Shown piece by piece: positions 10,880 through 23,199 of a stretch of 64,000 nucleotides of DNA. Source of the stretch: Voacanga thouarsii. Lineage: Eukaryota > Streptophyta > Magnoliopsida > Gentianales > Apocynaceae. The translations under genes and the position numbers were made by a program. Where the stretch lies: the NCBI GenBank assembly GCA_026120185.1, contig JANUWF010001661.1, positions 1,913,501-1,977,500 on the forward strand, read 5' to 3'. Each line of letters opens with the position of its first letter. Positions within the stretch are counted from its first letter, which is position 1. A model generated the notes under the pieces. That model ran no database searches. It was not told the DNA's origin and worked only from the letters and a program-made list of their open reading frames with translations.

Positions 10880-13580
10880 GTCCATTTGTGGCACAACTCC
10901 CAGTTCTTTGAGGAACTTCCAGAGCTAAATCACTTCATTAGAAACTTCTAAAACTGCCACATACTCAACTTCCAAACAAAGCCCCTCCAAACAAAGTGAA
11001 AACATATCTACTAGTAGATTTTATTTCATATTTATTCACCTGGAAGTTTGAGTCCATGTAACCGGTAGGTACTAAGTCATCGGCCCTATAAATAAGCATA
11101 TATTCAATCATTCCATTTAGGTACTTAAGAATATGCTTTACAACTTGTCAATGTTCTTACTCTGGGTTTGACTAATACTTGCTAACCATGCCTACTGCAA
11201 AGTAAATATCTGACCTTGTACAATGCATAGCATACATAAGACTTCAAAGTGCCACGGTAAATGGAATCCTAGTCATCCTTTCCTTTTCTTCCTGTGTCTT
11301 AGGACACTACTTGGAAGATAAGGTCAATCTATTTCTAAAGGGTATGATTGCCCCTTTACACTAATCTATACTTGACTTAGCTAACATCTTTTCAATATAA
11401 GTAGATTGGGATAAGCCTTACATTCTTTGCTTCCTATGTCTACAAAGTTTTATTCTAAGAATGCATCCAACTTCTCCCATTTCTTTCATGTAAAGTTGAC
11501 TTGATAGCTAAACCTTTATGGATGAAAACATCCCACATCATTCCCAATGAGTAGAATGTAATCTCTATAAAGGACCACAAAAGACACATTTTTGCCATTT
11601 ATCTTCCTATACAGGCATGGCTCATTCACGTTTTGTATGAAACTATAAGATTTTATAGTCTTATCCAAATATATGTTCCATGCCTATTATGCTTTTTTAA
11701 GTAAATATACTTCTTAAGTTTACTAACCATATGCTCGTGGCCTTTCATAATAAAGCCTTCAGGTAGGGTTACCTAGATGTCTTTTTCTAGTATTTCCATT
11801 AAGAAAGACTGTCTTAACATCAATTTTTCATATCTCGTAGTCACAATGACATGCAACGGCCAAGAGAATGCATATAGATTTAAGCATGGCAACAGGTGAA
11901 AAGATATCCTTATAATCGATCCATTCTTTCTGAGTATATCATTTTGCAACCAACCTTGCTTTGAAGGTTTACACCTTTCCATCTGCACCTTTCTTTCTAT
12001 TGTATACCCACTTACACTCTATAGGCTTAATCCTTTCAGGTGAAGTGACAAGATCCCAGACTTGATTGAGATACAATGACTCAATCTAGGTATCATTGCT
12101 AATTACCATTTCTCTGCATCAATATTAGTAACAGCCTCATCGTATCTAGTGGGATCTTATCCCTGATGGTCGGAGACTATCTCAAAGGCTTCTCCAGTTT
12201 ATCCTTCAGGAACCCTAAGCATCCTCCTATTGCAACGTGGTACATTTTGTATAGAAACACCTGGTTGTGACTCTTTAGGTTCCTCAATTAGGGTAGTAGA
12301 AGTTGAATTTTTAATCAACTTCTCTTTTAATTCCATCTTACTCGGAAATCATAATGGACAAATATTGTTCATCCTCCAAGTATTTAGCATAAGTACTAAT
12401 AAGTACCTTTAGCTTTTGGGGATGATAAAAGTATCCACCTCTTATTCTGTTTGGATGCCCTACAAAGTAACACAATTCTAATCATGGGTCTAGCTTACTT
12501 TCGTTAGTCAGTACATATGCTGAATAATCCCATGCCTTGAGATGATTCGTACTGGACTTTTGTCTGGTCCACATCTCATAGGGTGTCTTAGACACTAACT
12601 TGGAAGGCTCCAAGTTTAGAATATATACTGCTATTTCCAGAGCATATCCCCACAAAGAAATAGGAAGACTTGCTTGACTCATCATGATTTTGACTATTTC
12701 CGTCAACGTTCTATTTCTTCTCTCAACTACTCCATTCTGCTACGGAGTCTGAGGTGCAACTAGCTGAGATAATATACCAAAATGTGCTATGTTGTCGTTG
12801 AATTCACCAAGGAGATACTTTGCACCACAGTCTAATCTTAGCTTTTTGATTAGTTTGCCTATTTGACACTCCACCTCAGCCTTAAACTCCTTGAATTTAT
12901 CAAAGTAGTCAGACTTGCATCTCATCACGTAAATATAACCAAAACATGAGTGATCATCTGTAAATGTGATGAAGTATTCACAAGCTCCTCTAGCAGATGA
13001 AGACATAGGATCGCAAACATCAGTATGAACTAACCCTAATATTTTCTTAGCCCTTTTCATTTTTTTTTTAAGTAAAGGACCTTTTGGCTATTTTATCCAG
13101 AAGATAAGATTCACTCTTAGGCCATTTCTCCAATTTCAATGAGTCCAAAGACCCATTTTGGATTAACCTTTGAATTCGATTAGGATTTGTATTTCCTAAT
13201 CTCAAGCACTATAAATTAGAGTTATTTGATATGGTCTTACTCTTCTTATTATTAGGTTCCATATGAGTATTATTTATTTGACCATTAATAGGGTTAATAT
13301 AAAAAAAATTCTCATATATGTTGCTAGAATAAATGACATTTCCATTTTTTCTAATTGAAATATAATAATGAAAAGAAACAAAATATCATTGATTAATCAA
13401 TCTTGAAAGTGAAATCAAATTCTATTTAAAACTAGGAACATATAAAATATCTTTTAAAACTAAAATCATATTACATTCAAATAAAAGTTATAAGTCTCCC
13501 AATGCTTTGGCTCACACTTATGCTCTGTTGCCCACTCTTAGTCCACGCTCTCCTTTACTGAGTCACCTTATCCTGTTGAG
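10880..13580 (-). pseudogene. pol: Copia pol, copy F (integrase, RT, RNase H), heavily broken
   Basis: Reading the minus strand from 13580: pre-integrase and integrase core at 13140-12740, with LVHTDVCDPM, FTDDHSCFGYIYVM, an LRLDCGAKYL segment (usually LRSDRGGEYL) and APQTP. The integrase C-terminus is at 12706-12482 (SQASLPISLWGYALE, SKTPYEMWT). Next is an RT fragment near 11930-11780 with FSPVAMLKSI, and RT/RNase H near 11230 with an MHCTRSDICYAVG-like segment. The order integrase-RT-RNase H is diagnostic of Ty1/copia. Frameshifts and stops separate every block, so no functional protein is possible. The 12-13 kb and 18-19.6 kb copies are clearly homologous. Confidence 0.76.
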
Positions 13581-13599
13581 CCCCTGTAAAGAGTTATAA

Positions 13600-14472
13600 A
13601 AATGGATAGTGGCTCCAGAATCAATAATCCAAGTGGATAATGACCCAACCAATAATATAAACTTTAAATATTGAGCAATACTTCAAGATGACTTGTCTAA
13701 AATAATACTTCTTGAGGTACTTGCCTTTAGGCTTGTCTCTAGGCTTGGACGGGCCAGGCTTGGATCCCTTGGGCTGAGACCCTACATTGTTTTGGGCCTT
13801 CTTTTTCTTGAACTTCTTTGGCTTAGGCCCAGTTTTAAAAGATGAACTAGAACTAGTAATCAAAATCTTTGACTCAAGCTTCATAATTTTCTTTGTAGCT
13901 TAGAGTTCTTTCATCAACTCAGTCAAATATATATTCTTCTTGTTTATGTTATAATTTCACTTAAACTAAGAATATATATTTGGTAAAGTTTCAATAACTG
14001 TGTCAATTTAGCTTTCAGCATCTATTGTTGCCCTTAGGACTTCAGCCTCCTTGAAGTGAGCAATTATCTTGAGTGTATGCTTGCGAATGATGCTCCCTCA
14101 GCCATCCTTGTGTTCATGATTGATCTAAGAGCTTCAAGCCTTATAGACCGGCTCTTGTCAGCAAATATGGTGTGCAATGATATATCGATGTTGTATGCAG
14201 TTGGGATGTTTTTCGTGCTTAGACTGGAGAACGTTGGACATGGAAGCTAACATATAGAATTGTGCCATTTTATTAGCTTTCCTCCATGCCTTCTTGGCCT
14301 CATTATCAAGGTCCGTGGAATCTTCCCCAAATTTAGGACAATGGTCGGTCAGAACATACTTTTACTCCTCTGTAGTGAGTACTGTGTTCAAATTCCTTTT
14401 CCAGTCTACATCATTAGGTCTAGTTAACTGATTCTCCATAAGAATCATGGACAAAGGATTGAAACCTAGCAT
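13600..14472 (-). pseudogene. gag: Copia gag, copy F
   Basis: The likely start ATG is at 14472 on the minus strand: MLGFNPLSMIL then ENQLTRPNDVDWKRNLNTVL. Next is WRKANKMAQFYMLASMSNVLQ, the copia gag helix region. A basic Lys/Pro-rich C-terminal tail lies at 13884-13700 (KPKKFKKKKAQ). The zinc knuckle expected after it is not preserved, because YYFRQVILKYC replaces the Cys-His pattern. Stops occur near codon 35 and later, and at least one frameshift is needed around 14120. It is homologous to copy G gag at 20100-20953. Confidence 0.68.
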
Positions 14473-16153
14473 TTCTGTTCATTGGAAAACAAAACTTCAT
14501 TTAGAAAAATGTTTATTTTGGAAAAACATATAGAAATACACATTTAAAACATCATATTATTTCCATGATATGGTTAACCTATTAAAACCACTATAAAAAA
14601 TATGAAAATTTTAGCTTTTAGAAAAATTGACAAAGCTTCATAGGAAAGTTAACAATTTTCTAAGTTAAGTGTATAACCATCACAAATTAAACTTCTTTAA
14701 TAGGAAATTATCCAAAAATAGTTCCATCGATAGGATGGTCACTACTCTCACAACCTACGGATAATGCAGTATTAATACCTCCAATGATAGACTGGCCGAC
14801 ACTAACACTTATTCTAGGCTCTAATTATAATTTCTCTATTAGTTTAGATTCTCATGAAATCCATCCTATAGGAGGTCATGTTTAGAATGTTGCAAGGAAA
14901 TCCATAATCTCTAATATTAATCCGTGTAGGAAGCTGTGGGGCAGTTGAAACCCCTCTTCCAAAAATCTTTTGAGGAAAATACGTTTTTAGGAAAAAAGCT
15001 TCTTTAAAATTAATTGGTTTTTATTAACTTTAGTGAAAACCTAAAAATTCAACCATTATTCTCTGTGTCCAAGTTAAAACCCTTTAAGGGAATAAACTAT
15101 GATTTTTTTATTTTATTACTTATATTAAAACTATTTTCCTAGAACTAAATTTAAAATGCTTAAATTGAATATTATTCTTCATGTCAAGGATAAAATCCTT
15201 TGGAAGAATAAACTATGAATTTACTTTTAAAAACTTTATCCTTAATTGTTTTATCTAAAGAAAAAATTAATTGCTAAAAAACTTTTGTGCATTTGATCAC
15301 AAAATTAAATAAATAGGCATACTCCAAAAATAAACTTTTTACATGTTATTTCTAACCTTTAATTCTTATGAGACGAAATAATAGATTAACCATCATAAAA
15401 ATAATAAAATTAAAATGATCTTATTTAATCTTTAAAGTGGTTCTGCCTTTACTAACCATTTTTATGCAAAAATTATTTAAAACCATAAATAAACCATTGC
15501 AAGAAAATAACCTCGTGTGATATAGGACCCCAAAAGAAAAAGAAATTACAAGAAAATGGGAAGGAAAATTAAAGTCTTTAGGTTGCCCGAATTGAGCTAC
15601 ATTTGAACCGCCCAAACTGAGAAAGGACACAATTCCCTTTTGAACGAAACCAGCCACGAGCATTGTAAGAACAAGTCGCAATTTCTGTTACTTTCAAAAC
15701 TGAAGTTGGCCGCTGCTCCTTGGAAATCAGTCATAGCTTGAGGGAAAAAAACTCCTAGAACTAGCCACGACTTCAAGGATGCCGCCTATGGCTTCTAGGG
15801 AGAAATGCTCCCTAGGCCGACAGCAGGTGCCAGCTAGCCAGTCCCGGCCTGTGGGAGAATTTTTCTCCCATCCAGCTACAGCTTGGCCCCCAGCTATCCA
15901 CAGCTGGTCCCCTCTTGTGCTCCTCCGTTTTCCTTTAGTTTTTCTTCCGTTTCTATTTCTTTTTCAGCTTTTCCTTCAGGGATTTTTGTGTGTAGATCCA
16001 AGAACCAATTTTTGTACAAGAATTCCTAAACTTAAATTGAAATATAATTTCAAATGCCTATGCCTTTCAAAACAAGGTGTACACGAATTCTATAGAAAAC
16101 AATTAAAAATAAATTAGAGGTGCCTATGCCTCCACACACGAGGCGTATACAAA
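14473..16153 (-). other. Copia leader, copy F (PBS-proximal end missing)
   Basis: This is noncoding sequence between gag and the (lost) primer site. It aligns with 20954-21441 plus 29676-30920 in copy G. A GC-rich island at 15650-15920 holds two perfect hairpins: CTAGGGAG/CTCCCTAG at 15795-15815 and GGGAGAA/TTCTCCC at 15853-15869. The plus-strand ORF at 15779-16117 is a by-product of that GC-rich island. The leader stops abruptly at about 16153, against element I. Confidence 0.55.
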
Positions 16154-16156
16154 AAA

Positions 16157-18029
16157 TATTGTTAGAATGTCCCTTGTTTTCTACCTTGACTGCAGTAGTT
16201 TGGAAATTGTAAAATAGAAGTTTATTATTATTCCTAATTTATATGAATCATAATGTTTGCATTCTTGACTTAAGGAATGGGGTAAAATACATTGAATGAA
16301 TATGATCTTGTTTAACTCAACTTCAATGGCCTTGGTTATATCTAGCTTAATACATAAGTTTACATGAAATTGGCTTAGTTGAATAGGTGTTGGATTGAAT
16401 TTTTGAACTAGAAGAAGGATAATAACTTTAATATATGGCCATGATCACAAAAATCTTCTCATTCTTAAGCTATTTGCTTGGTGAGTTTAATTCTTGTTTG
16501 CTTGAGGACAAGTAAATCTAAGTGTGGGAGAATATGTTAGGGGCTACTTGTACCTATATTTTAGAGGTTATTTGTTATGATTTTATGTTCAAATAACTAT
16601 TAATTCCCACTAAATTACTATCTTTTATGTAGAAGTGACTAAATAGAAAAAATATTGAAAAAATGGTGAAAAGCGTCCAAAATCAAGCCAAATAGTGTTG
16701 AATCGGTGTCGGACCACATAGCTGAGTCGGCCAGGGTTCAATTTTGGAAGAACAGAGTAGAACAAAGGAGTTTTAGCAGTAGTTTAGGCAGGATCCGATG
16801 CCGGTTGGTCTATTTAAACTGGCGCCAGTTGTTACTGTTCATAAGTCGGCGGATTTTCCCTATCAAGCAGAATTTGGTAATCTCAGTTGGATTACTTTGG
16901 GATCTTTTTCAACCATAGAAAAGGACTCTTGTAGGCACTTTTTGGTCATCTAAACTCCTATAAATATAAGATATTAACACTCTTTAAATTAGTTTTTCAC
17001 TTTTGGGAGTTGCAAACCTATAGAAAACTCCGAGAGAGTCTCAAGAACATCAAGATTAAGAAAGATCAAGGAGAATTCTATGAGAAGAAGAGAAGATTGT
17101 TCAAGAAAGTTTCAAGGAAGTGGAAGAACGCTTGCTTGTCTATAAGTGTTTTTTTTTTTCATTTTTTTTGTAATTTATTGACAACTTAAGTTTACTATAT
17201 TTTAATCGTATTTGAGTATTGAACCATAAGTTTATGTTCATGGATTGGATTTCTTTTTATATAGTGATTCAAATTTAAATATTTGATTATTTGAATTTAT
17301 TATTTTGTTGAATTGATTAGTTCTTTTCTAACTAACTCAAGAGAGAGGTTAGGGGAGTGGTACCAACTAATCAATTCAATACTTATTATCTCTTAATTAA
17401 CTCGAGAGAGAGGTTACGGGTAAAGACTGAGTAATCAAAGAGAGATTAATTTCACCTTGAGAAAGGGTTTTTGATTTCTTCCATAAAGACTTTAATGTTA
17501 CCTAGAGAGAGGGACTTAACTGTTTAACTGAATTAATAATAATACGTCTTGGATTTAATTAGGGAGGTACATATACTATTTGATTAAGGCAAAAATAGAA
17601 TTTCATAACTCGAGAGAGGGTGAAATTTATCTTGAACTCATTGGTATTTGAATTTGGACTTAATAGATTAAGGATATTTTCTTTACTTGATATAGATTTG
17701 GGTGATGTCTTCATTGCATGTCTTTTCTCCTTATTCTTACTTATTGATTATCCTTGTGACTTATCTTGTATGAAATTGATCTATTTTCTAGTATATTAGG
17801 TTAGTAGGTTATTTACTTCTATTTCTTTATTTTATTGGCTAAGCAATAAAGGTTTAAGTAAAGTAAGATGGGAGTCTAATTTCCTGTGAATTTGATACTT
17901 GCTATTCCCTATACTATATGATGGACATATTTGCTCATATATATGGTTTTGGTGGTTAGCATTTTAATTAATGCTTGATTGATAATGCACTTTGTTGGTA
18001 AAATTTTCTATACTAAAAAACACACATCA
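16157..18029 (+). mobile_element. Athila-like element I: 3' internal end plus 3' LTR
   Basis: Positions 16157-16534 end in CTTGAGGACAAG...AAGTGTGGGAGAATA, the usual segment before the polypurine tract of Athila/Tat gypsy elements. An LTR follows from TGTTAGGGGCTAC (16535) to ACACACATCA (18029), about 1.5 kb. The LTR contains the palindrome AACTGGCGCCAGTT at 16817-16830. It also contains several TAACTCGAGAGAG-like phrases at 17335-17620. No 5' LTR or coding region is present. It lies between the broken ends of copia copies F and G. Confidence 0.6.
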
Positions 18030-20090
18030 AATAACATCATTATATATTTCCCAATGAGTAGAGTGTCATCTATATAAAGTACCATGTAAGACACATTGTT
18101 GCTATCTATCTTCCTATACACGCATAGCCCATCCACATTTTGTATGAAACTATAAGACTTTACAATCTCTTCAAAACATAAGTTCCATGCCCATGATGCC
18201 TTGTTAAGTCTATAAATGGACTTCTTAAACTTAAAAACTATATGTTCTTGGCCTTTCATAAAAAAGCCTTCAGGTTAGGTTATGTAGATGTCTTCGCTAA
18301 GATAGTTATTAAGAAAGGTTGTCTTCACATCCATTTTTCATATTTCATAGTCATAATGACATGCGATAGCTAAGTGGATGTGTATAGATTTAAGCATGGC
18401 AATAGATGAAAAGGTATTCTCATAATCAATCCCTTCTTTCTGAGTATATCCTTTTGCAACCAACCTTACTTTAAAGGTTTCCAGCTCTCCATATGCTCCT
18501 CTATTTCTCGTGTATGCCCACTTACACCCTATAGGTTTAATCTCTTTAAGTGCAGTGGCAAGATCCTAGACTTGATTGAGATTCATAGACTCAATCTCGG
18601 TATCCATTACTACTTACCATTTATCTGCATCAATATCAACAATAGCCTTATCGTATCTAGCGAGATCTTATTCTGGATGGTTGGAAACTATCTCAAAGGT
18701 TTCTCCAATCCATCTTTTAGGAATCCTAGATATCCTCCCATGACGACATGGTTCATTTTGTATTGGAACATCTGGCTGTGCCTCTTTAGGTTCCTCAATT
18801 GGGGTATTAGAAGTTGAAGTGTCAATAAACTTTTCCTTTAATTCCACCTTACTTGAAATCTTAGTAGACACACTTTGTTCATCGTCCAAGTATCTAGCAT
18901 GAGTACTAATAAGTACCTTTTGCTCTTGGGGATGATAAAAGTATCTACCCCTTGTTCCTTTTAAATACCCTGCGAAGTAGCACAATTCTGATATTGGGTC
19001 TAGCTTACTTCCTTTAGTCAATAAATAAGTTAAATAATCTCATACCTTAAGATGATTCATATTGGGCTTTTGTCCAGTCCACATCTCATAGGGTGTCTCA
19101 GGCACTGACTTGGAAGGCACCCAGTTAACAAAATATGTTGGTGTTTCTAGAGCATATCCACAAAAAGAAATAAGAAGAGTTGCATGACTCATCATACTTT
19201 AAACCATTTCCATCAGTATTCTATTTCTTCTCTCAACTACTCCATTCTACTAGGGAGTCCTAGATGTAGTTAGCTGAGATACTATACCCTAATGTACCAA
19301 ATAGTCATTGAATTCACCAAGGAGATACTCCCCACTACGATCCGATTTTAGCTTTTTGATTAATTTACCTGTTTAACGCTTCACCTCAACTTTAAACACC
19401 TTGAATTTATCAAAGTAGTCAGACTTTTCCCTCATCAAGTAAACAGAGTCAAAACACGTGTAATCATCTGTGAATGTGGCGAGGTAATCATAACCTCCTC
19501 TAGTAGGTGAAGACATAAGACTACAAACAACAATATAAACTAACTCTAACATTTTCTTGGCCCTTTCCACCTTTTGAGTAAAGGACCTTTTGGTCATTTT
19601 ACCTATAAGACAAGATTTACACTGAGGCCATTCCTCCAATTTCAATGAATTATTTGAAATGCCGCACTAAATTATTTGATGCGGCCTTTCTCTTCTCATT
19701 ATTAGGTCTCGTCTTAATATTATTTATTTGACATTTAATAGGACTAATTTAGAAAAGATTCACATACATGTTTCCAGAATAAATAACACTTCTATTTCTA
19801 CTTATTGAAATACCAGAAAGGAAAGAAACAAAATATCCTTAATTAATCAATCTTGAAAGTGAAATTAAATTATGTTTAAAACTAGAAATATATAAAATAT
19901 CTTTTAAAACTAAAATCCTATTACATTCAGATAAAAGCTTCAAGTCTCCCATATCTTCGGTCTATACTTGTGCTCCGTTGCCCATTCTTAGTCCATGCTC
20001 TCCTTTGCTGAGTTGCCTTATCATGCTAAACCCCTTTAAGGAGTTATAGATATGGTTAGTGACTCTGGAATCAACAATCTAAGTGGATAA
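18030..20090 (-). pseudogene. pol: Copia pol, copy G (integrase and N-terminal RT)
   Basis: This is a second copy of the same pol, closely parallel to copy F. The pre-integrase zinc and integrase core are at 19645-19373 (CKSCLIGKMTKRSF, then SPTRGGYDYLATFTDDYTCF). The integrase C-terminus and linker are at 19021-18668 (KVLISTHARYLDDE, PKRWIG). RT at 18259-18008 shows KFKKSIYRLNKASWAWN and the catalytic LYIDDTLLIG (YVDD-box equivalent). At about 18030 the frame stops against element I, so the rest of RT, RNase H, polypurine tract and 3' LTR of this copy are missing. Many stops and frameshifts are present. Confidence 0.74.
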
Positions 20091-20099
20091 TGACCCAAC

Positions 20100-20953
20100 T
20101 AATAATAAATAATTTCTAAGTATAGAGCAATACCAAAAGAGAACATGGCTAAAAAGTCCAGACAATCCTTCTTGAAGTGTCATTTCTTGCCACACTTGAA
20201 GCACTTGACATTGAGCTTATTACTGGGCTTGGACGGATTGGTCTTGAATCCCTTGGGTTAGGCCTCTGCATTATTTTGGGCCTTCTTCTTTTTGAACTTC
20301 TTAGGTTTAGGCCCAGCTTTAAAAGTGAATCAAAATAAGTAACCAAAATATTTGACTCAGGCTTTATAATTTTCTTAGCAGTTAGGAGCTATTTTACCAA
20401 CATAGAGACAGACATATTCAACTTGTTTATATTATAATTTAACTTGAACTGAGAATATAAATTTGGTGAAGTTTCAAGAACTATGTTAATTTAGCTCTCA
20501 GCATTGATTGTTACTCCTAGAACTTTGGCCTCCTTGAAATGAGCAATCATTTTGAGCATAAGCTCGCGAATCGATGCCCCCTAACCATCCTAGTGTTCAT
20601 GATTACTCTAAGTGCTTCATGTCTTGCGGGCTGACTTTTGTCAATAAACATAGTGCACAACGATACAACAATGTCGTATGCAATAGACATGTTTTCGTGA
20701 TTAGACTGGATAACATTGGACATGGAAGCTAACATATAGAATTGAGCCATTTCATCAGCTTTCCTCCATGCCTTCTCAGCCTCACAATCTAGGTTCATGG
20801 AATCTTACCCAATTTTAAGACAGGAGTCAATCAGAACATACTTGTATTCTTTCATAGTGAGTACTATGTTCAGATTCCTTTTCTAGTCCACATAATTAGG
20901 TCTAGTAACATATTCTTATTCAGAATAATGGACAAAGGATTGAAACTAGACAT
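20100..20953 (-). pseudogene. gag: Copia gag, copy G
   Basis: The probable start is at 20953 on the minus strand (MSSFNPLSIIL). The best-preserved block, 20798-20547, shows EKAWRKADEMAQFYMLASMSNV and ARHEALRVIMNTRMVRG, standard copia gag. The C-terminal basic tail and a zinc-knuckle remnant (KCFKCGKK, stop, HFKKDC) lie at 20346-20149 in shifted frames. The gene is broken by stops and frameshifts. It is homologous to copy F gag at 13600-14472. Confidence 0.68.
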
Positions 20954-21441
20954 TTATGTTGATTGGAAAAAAAAAACTTCATTCAGATAAATGTTTATTT
21001 TGGAAAAACATATAAAAATGTACATTTAAAATATCATATTATTTTCATCATATGGTTAACTTATTAAAACCACTATCAAAAATTTGAAAATTTTGGCTCT
21101 TAGAAAAATTAACATAGCTTCGTAGAAAGGTTAACAATTTTCTATGTTAAGTTTATAACCATCACAAATTAAACTTTCTTAATAGTTAATGATCCAGAAA
21201 GAGTTCCATCAATAGGATGGTCACTACTCTCACCATCTACAGATAATTCAACATTACTACCTCCAGTGATAGGCTGGCCGACACTAACACTTATCCTAGG
21301 CTTTAATTATAATTCCTCTATTAGTTCTAGATTCTTATGAAAGTATTTTCTATAGGGGGTCATGCTCAGAATGATGCGAGAAAATCCACAATCTCTAACG
21401 AAATCTGTGATGGAAGCTATAGAGCCGTTGGAACCCCTCTT

Positions 21442-22822
21442 TGATACGTGCAAAAATCATCATTATTTTTCTAGTTATTTAAGGTCAATTTGAGATAATT
21501 TTGTTTTAATAACTAGGAATATCCCTTCTATTTGACATTTTTCTTGTAGAAAGTATTTTTAACAAATTCGTGCAGATTTGAGTTAATTTCTAGCAAAAAG
21601 GAGAATTTTCCAGACCATACTTGGCACCAGGCTAGGCAAGTGGACCAGGAGTTAGGTCCATTCTAATTCATCTAGAGAAAAATAGAGCAAAATTTAGGGG
21701 TGAAAACAGAACATGCTTGGTGCTAGGTGGGTCGACTGGACCCGGCGCCAGGTCTACTCTGAGGCGAAATCTTGTGCACGTGGTATTTTTCAATTCCTAC
21801 TCGGTCAAGACTCCTCAAGCAACAAATTTGGTATCAATGAAGCCTATAAAAGCAAGAGAAAACACAAGAGGTAGAGAGTGAATTGAAGATCAAAACTTCC
21901 AATCACTCAAAAGAATGAGAGATTCACTATTGAAGGAGGATTGTTCAAGAGATTCTTTAAAGGAAAAGAAAAAGTCTTGTCTATAAGTGCTTTCTTTTGC
22001 CTTTGTTTTCTTATTCTTAAACAATGATGTATTCAATGTCTTATTTATAATTTGACATTATTTTGGGATTCACGATTTATTTAGTTATTTGAACAATTTT
22101 CTATCATCTCTGCAATTTGATTACTTGTTATCATTAGTTATTGATGTGAGCTCTTCTAATTAACTTGCGAAATGATGTTAGGAGTTCATTGCATTGATTT
22201 CATATTTGTTAAATCTTAATGGATTTGGAAATCAAAGTTAAAATTAAATTACTAAAGTGATCAAAGATTAGTTGATTTCACCTAGAGAAAAGGGTCATTG
22301 CAAATTTCAAGTTTATGAGGAAGTGAGTTTCATGCATGTTTTGGTTATGTTGGTTTGATTGAAAAATTTGCTAATTTAATCAAAAGACAGTGATTCCATA
22401 GATTAGGAAAGAAGTGAAGTCTATATAAGTAGATTCACGACTTGGGAAACGATTGAATTTTACTTTATATTTCTTCATGATACCAAGATGATGATTACTT
22501 GAGATAATTGCTAGATGATTCATTATCATGCTTTCTAGGATAATTGTCTAAATTGCATATTCCTACATTCTTAAGTTGTATATATTTCTTTATTTTCCTT
22601 TTTATTATTTTTTTCACTTCATTAGGTTGGTTAAATAATGAATGAAAAGTGATTAGTGTGTACTTATTTCTTTGAAGTTCGATACTCGTTAATTTCCTAT
22701 ATTATACTTGTGATAAGTATACTTACTCGTATGTGTATTTTGGAATTAATGTTTTAATTAAAACTTGGCTAAGGCATAGATTTAAATTTGATGATTTTTA
22801 TACAAAAAAAATTTAAGCATCA
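21442..22822 (+). repeat. Element H 5' LTR
   Basis: Starts TGATACGTGCAAAAATCATC and ends AAGCATCA. It aligns throughout with 28260-29675, for example GGTCAATTTGAGAT and TTTCTATCATCTC. It is about 1.38 kb against 1.42 kb for the partner. Indels and many substitutions separate the two, so this insertion is much older than element A. Confidence 0.8.
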
Positions 22823-22828
22823 AGTTTT

Positions 22829-22845
22829 TGGTGCCGTTTCTGGGG
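22829..22845 (+). other. Primer binding site, element H (tRNA-Asp type)
   Basis: TGGTGCCGTTTCTGGGG differs at few positions from TGGCGCCGTTGCCGGGG, the site typical of Athila/Tat elements. It follows the LTR end by six bases. This supports the Athila-like assignment. Confidence 0.75.
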
Positions 22846-23199
22846 AATAATATCATGAAAGCTTGGATTTTGTTGATTTAACTATGTTTATAAGTTTACA
22901 TGTCTATATGTGAATATATAAATATGTATATATATTCCTTGTATGAATAGGTGCCATATTTTATTTTCTTGTATACTTGTCCTTTAATGTTCCTATATGT
23001 TGTATTTTTTCTTGCTTAATGTGTAAATACGTAGAAACTGCCTAACTTGTAAATTCTATAATCTTATTGTCTTCTATTTTATGTAGCCCTTACACTTAGT
23101 GTTTGTCCTAATGATCTAAAGCCGACATAGTAGATCTTGATCCTGAGATCAAGAGAACCCTTATAAATGACCGAAAGGTTGTAAGTGAAAGGGTAGGGC

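Noticed and set aside
14056..14250. Plus-strand ORF of 64 codons
   Set aside because: Opposite strand of copia gag copy F, whose helix region reads clearly on the minus strand.
15779..16117. 112-codon plus-strand ORF in the copia leader
   Set aside because: Caused by a GC-rich hairpin island. The frame is not kept in copy G at 30540-30900.
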